Shown: positions 5,134 to 8,314 of the stretch, in pieces | Position numbering within the stretch: position 1 is the stretch's first letter | How the letters are laid out: each line of letters begins with the position of its first letter | DNA from: Candidatus Woesearchaeota archaeon | Lineage (GTDB): Archaea > Nanobdellota > Nanobdellia > Woesearchaeales > 21-14-0-10-32-9 | DNA: 8,314 bases | Reading direction: 5' to 3' | Assembly (NCBI GenBank): GCA_007116295.1 | Contig: SKIS01000015.1 | Location: 1-8,314, forward strand | The notes under the pieces: generated by a model | Databases searched by the model: none | Told to the model about the DNA's origin: nothing | The model's input: only the letters and a program-made list of their open reading frames with translations | Program-made: the position numbers and the translations under genes

Positions 5134-8100
5134 TTAATCCTCAAAAAATAGCAAGTTCCCGTCATATTCATACCTTGCATAACTATGTTGTTTATCTCTT
5201 ATTCCTGCATAATGTAAAACACGTCCTTCCGCATCCATTTTAGTTAAAGAACCTGTTTCCCCTCCTCTTTGTCTAATCAAAACCCTAGAATCGTAGACTC
5301 CTTGCTGTCTCGATACAACGGCAGGACCTAAATATCCTTGGGCTACATCCAAAACATAAACATCTCCTGTATTAGGATGAACCAATTCAGCCCAAGCGTG
5401 ACCAGGCCCTGATGAGTAAGTTGTACGAATGTTTATTGAGCCTACTTCTTCAACAAATTTTTGAGTGAATGCAGAAGCCATAAAGCCGTAATGCCTACAC
5501 ACTCCTCCTCCTGTAGTCAAGCAAACATCACCAACATTTCTATACTTAGAAATCTTAATAAAGGGTCCTGACTCAGTGTCTCTTGAAAAAATTCTTGGTA
5601 AATTTATTTTATGAGAATCCATGCTATTAGCCACCTTTTTAGAATACTTTATGTTTTGCTCAAGAGAATTGTATAAAACTAAAGCAAATTCTTCAAAAGA
5701 AGAAGTCCTGCTTAATCTTCCTTCTAATTCTCTATAAAAATTTGAGGTCGCGGTGTTAGGAGAAAAATCTAATACCATATTTTCTTGTGCGGAAGAATCA
5801 TAATTTACTAATTTCGTTTTAGAACCTATCGCGAAAGAAGATCTTGGCCTAACAACTTCTACGTCTCCTAATGCTCTTTTCGCCCAAAACTGGAATTTAT
5901 TGTAAGTGTTTTGTTGAACTAACTCCCTTAAATTTTCTTCTTGAACATGTCTAGCTGCAGGAACAAAATAATTTTCTTGACCATAAACATCTATAAGTCT
6001 ATCTCTAAATCCATGAGTTCCAGTAAAACGATTAAAAGAAGGTAAAGGTTCATGTGAGAAAAGGTGCGAATGTAATAACTGGCTCTCTTGCCTTAAGCCT
6101 CTAAGCTCAGCAAAAACATATAATTCTTTAACATCGTTCAACGTTCTAACATCATTAAAATCAGGTTGATGAGTTCTAAGCACTTTCTCATCAAACATCA
6201 GGCGTAGTCCATCAGACCTTTGTAAAATCACTTCGCCATGCTCATTATAACCTACTACTCTCAAATAAATTTGATCTCCCTCCCCACTTATAACTCTTAA
6301 AAAAGAGTCGGGTTGCGCTCTTGCCCCGTGTCTAAAAGAGTCTATAACTCCTGGTCTTATGGTCGTCCTTACATAAAGATACAAATTCGAAGAATCTAAT
6401 GTTCTGTGAGTAAATCTGTTTGTCATAGCTCTAGGAGCATTTCTTATAGCTCTATGAGCCGCTACGAGCCCAACACTAGAAGTCACGCTGGTAATCATTT
6501 GAGCAGCCATGCTGTCTTCCATATCTGCTGCTACAAGTATAACTCCTGTAACTGAATCGACAAACATGAATTCCGCTCCGCTTTGAGCTATTCCTCTGGT
6601 TCCTGTTGCACCTGTTAAAGTTAGTCCTTTTCCTCCTGTGCCAACGATTAGTGCTATTGTGACAGGACTTAACCCTTCATCTATATAGTTTAAAACTCTT
6701 TGAGCACTATTAAATCTGAACTCTGAAACTTTTTGTTTGTAAAAATCTAAGTCTTCTCCTAAGTCTATGCTTAAAAGTTCTCCTTCATAATCTAAATCAA
6801 CTCTTTTTTCATAGCCTATTATAGTAGGTAAGTCATCTGCATAGGGACTGTTATAATAAACTTGCCTAGCAAAAGGTTTTAATTCGTCAAGCAAATCATG
6901 TATTTGTCTTATTTCTTCAGAAGAGTAAATATATTCTTCAGCTCCCAAACCTTTTCCTAAAAGTACTTCTTCGGGCTGCATAAAACTCAGCCCGTCACTT
7001 TCTTGAGTTAAGTATTTCAAGATTATATCTCTAGAAGAAAGTCTTTCATCTAACCAATTCTTTATATCCTCTCCAGATACGCCTGTTGTCACCATTGATT
7101 CTAAAACAAAGAGTCCTTTAGCGTACTCCTGTGTTTCTCTATTCAAATTATTAACAACAGAAGAAAAATCATCGTAAACACCTGCTGCCCATAATAAATT
7201 TTTACCAAATCCTCCCGACAATACTACTGAAGCAAAAGTGTTGTCAAATACTTCTTTATTTTGAACTCTTTGAACATAACCACTTCTTTGAGTAAATAAA
7301 ACTTCTAATTCGTCTTGGGTTTCTAAGAGATTCAAATTAATTTTTTTAAAAGCTAAATTACTTACACCTATTCTCTGTAAACGTATCTCATCAAAAAGCT
7401 TTTTGAAAACATCCACGTTTTCTTCGAAATCCACATTGTACGCATTGGTAAGAATAGAGTTGAAATAAAAAGACTCTAAAGTATCTATTAAACTAAAAGC
7501 AGCCCCATATTGTTCTTTTTCTAAATGAAGTGCTAAAGCTCCTTTTATGAGTTCTAATTTTTTTGAAGAGAACTTGGAATTCTCTATTGTTAAGTCACCA
7601 GCAGAATTTTCATGGATGTCTTCTAAATGAATTAAACCTCTATAAGCGGAAAGAGCATAGTCTTGCCATATTTTTAAAAGTTCAACCTGAACCTGGTAAA
7701 GCTGAGAGTTTGTTTCAGGACTTACCATTCTTGAACGTTGAAACTCTAAATTCAAAATTACGTTAGTAAGCTCTAACTCTATGAGTTCTTTAGAAGTAAA
7801 ATGGGTGAATCTGCTTTGAGTTAAAATTCTTTGAGTTAGTAAAACCATATCTTTTTCTCTTAGATAGTCTCTAACTATGTTGTTGTCGAAGATTACTTCT
7901 GTATTGATACAAATGTTTCTTTGCGAGCAAAGCGTCGGTTCGTAAAATAATTCTAAGAAGTATAAATAAACCCATTGTGAAATAGCGTTGTTTTCATAAA
8001 CATCTAAGTACTGGAGATCTATAAGTTCTTTTATATCAAAATAGGCTTGTAAGCCACTCCCCTCTTGCTCGTAACGAATTAAAAATATTTCTTGTAATAA

Positions 8101-8314
8101 TTCCTGTTGCTCTATTAAAGAAAGGTTCCCTAATCTGAGTTGGTCTATAAACATTTCTTTTAGTAACTCATAGCTTGGATTTTCTATTAGAGGACTTGAA
8201 AGAAGTATTAAGCTAACAGAGTCGTTTAAAGTTATAGTCCAGTCATGATCAATGTATAATTCTTTAGAGTCTTCCTTCAAAGTTATTGTTATTGGAGTTA
8301 TGGGAAGTAAAGAA
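5134..8314 (-). CDS. Very large protein with C-terminal transglutaminase-like (Cys-His-Asp) domain, 5'-partial
   Basis: The frame stays open to the right edge: 1059 complete codons are visible and the true start is outside. Numbering here counts from the TTG at 8280 (1048 residues). Residues 1-530 look mostly helical, with no family I recognise. Residues 536-606 are rich in Gly, Ala and Val and hydrophobic (VTIALIVGTGGKGLTLTG; VTGVILVAADMED). Residues about 640-715 look like a small beta-rich module (IYLRVVGYNEHGEVILQRSDG). The C-terminus, about 860-985, has a transglutaminase/papain-like core: Cys928 in GGGVCRHYGFMASAF, His961 in GPGHAWAEL and Asp978 in YVLDVAQG, in the order and spacing expected of the triad. 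Such domains hydrolyse peptides or amides, or crosslink proteins; which applies here cannot be read. A 125-residue gene follows after 2 nt. The enzyme fold is well supported; the biological role is not known. Confidence 0.85.
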   Translation of the reverse strand, partial: SLLPITPITITLKEDSKELYIDHDWTITLNDSVSLILLSSPLIENPSYELLKEMFIDQLRLGNLSLIEQQELLQEIFLIRYEQEGSGLQAYFDIKELIDLQYLDVYENNAISQWVYLYFLELFYEPTLCSQRNICINTEVIFDNNIVRDYLREKDMVLLTQRILTQSRFTHFTSKELIELELTNVILNLEFQRSRMVSPETNSQLYQVQVELLKIWQDYALSAYRGLIHLEDIHENSAGDLTIENSKFSSKKLELIKGALALHLEKEQYGAAFSLIDTLESFYFNSILTNAYNVDFEENVDVFKKLFDEIRLQRIGVSNLAFKKINLNLLETQDELEVLFTQRSGYVQRVQNKEVFDNTFASVVLSGGFGKNLLWAAGVYDDFSSVVNNLNRETQEYAKGLFVLESMVTTGVSGEDIKNWLDERLSSRDIILKYLTQESDGLSFMQPEEVLLGKGLGAEEYIYSSEEIRQIHDLLDELKPFARQVYYNSPYADDLPTIIGYEKRVDLDYEGELLSIDLGEDLDFYKQKVSEFRFNSAQRVLNYIDEGLSPVTIALIVGTGGKGLTLTGATGTRGIAQSGAEFMFVDSVTGVILVAADMEDSMAAQMITSVTSSVGLVAAHRAIRNAPRAMTNRFTHRTLDSSNLYLYVRTTIRPGVIDSFRHGARAQPDSFLRVISGEGDQIYLRVVGYNEHGEVILQRSDGLRLMFDEKVLRTHQPDFNDVRTLNDVKELYVFAELRGLRQESQLLHSHLFSHEPLPSFNRFTGTHGFRDRLIDVYGQENYFVPAARHVQEENLRELVQQNTYNKFQFWAKRALGDVEVVRPRSSFAIGSKTKLVNYDSSAQENMVLDFSPNTATSNFYRELEGRLSRTSSFEEFALVLYNSLEQNIKYSKKVANSMDSHKINLPRIFSRDTESGPFIKISKYRNVGDVCLTTGGGVCRHYGFMASAFTQKFVEEVGSINIRTTYSSGPGHAWAELVHPNTGDVYVLDVAQGYLGPAVVSRQQGVYDSRVLIRQRGGETGSLTKMDAEGRVLHYAGIRDKQHSYARYEYDGNLLFFED
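5139..5142 (-). promoter_or_regulatory. Shine-Dalgarno site for the 125-residue gene
   Basis: GAGG on the minus strand lies 7 nt before the ATG at 5131, inside the last codons of the large upstream gene. It is the only clear ribosome-binding site among the starts in this window, and fits an internal operon gene that cannot be leaderless. Confidence 0.65.

Noticed and set aside
7563..7766. 67-codon plus-strand frame inside the large transglutaminase-like gene
   Set aside because: It is antisense to a continuous coding frame with normal protein composition, with no start signals and no recognisable product.
7815..7848. Short tandem-like tctttgagtta repeats
   Set aside because: They encode a two-copy Leu-Thr-Gln pattern in a helical part of the large protein, too short and imperfect to be a repeat array.

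Overview
The window looks like a compact, AT-rich archaeal chromosome, most likely from a DPANN-type lineage (Woesearchaeota or Pacearchaeota are my best guess, from recall and not tested). Four things point to Archaea: a tryptophanyl-tRNA synthetase of the archaeal/eukaryotic type, a Hef-type helicase-nuclease, a pilin-like N-terminus of the short-leader archaeal class, and TATA boxes placed about 24-27 nt before start codons that lack a Shine-Dalgarno site.

Layout from left to right. Positions 1-755 (-) hold the 5' part of a pilin-like surface protein that ends in a GLUG-like module and runs off the left edge. Positions 801-1868 (-) are trpS, with a T-rich terminator that overlaps the pilin promoter. 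A 90-bp divergent promoter region separates trpS from hef (1959-4160, +). The hef 3' end overlaps, tail to tail, a Yip1-like five-helix membrane protein (4128-4721, -). The right half, all on the minus strand, is a 125-residue unknown protein (4754-5131) lying 2 nt downstream of a very large ORF (5134-8314). That ORF ends in a transglutaminase-like Cys-His-Asp domain and is still open at the right edge.

trpS and hef are housekeeping genes (translation; fork and crosslink repair). The right-hand pair is the accessory part: a protein of more than 1059 residues with a C-terminal papain/transglutaminase-fold enzyme, followed by a coupled small gene. This layout resembles an effector with a partner or immunity gene, but that role is inference. 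No tRNA, rRNA, CRISPR array or mobile element was seen, and no gene-free stretch exceeds about 100 bases.

Two start sites are revised here: the Yip1-like gene probably starts at ATG 4721 rather than GTG 4736, and the large ORF should be treated as 5'-truncated rather than starting at TTG 8280.
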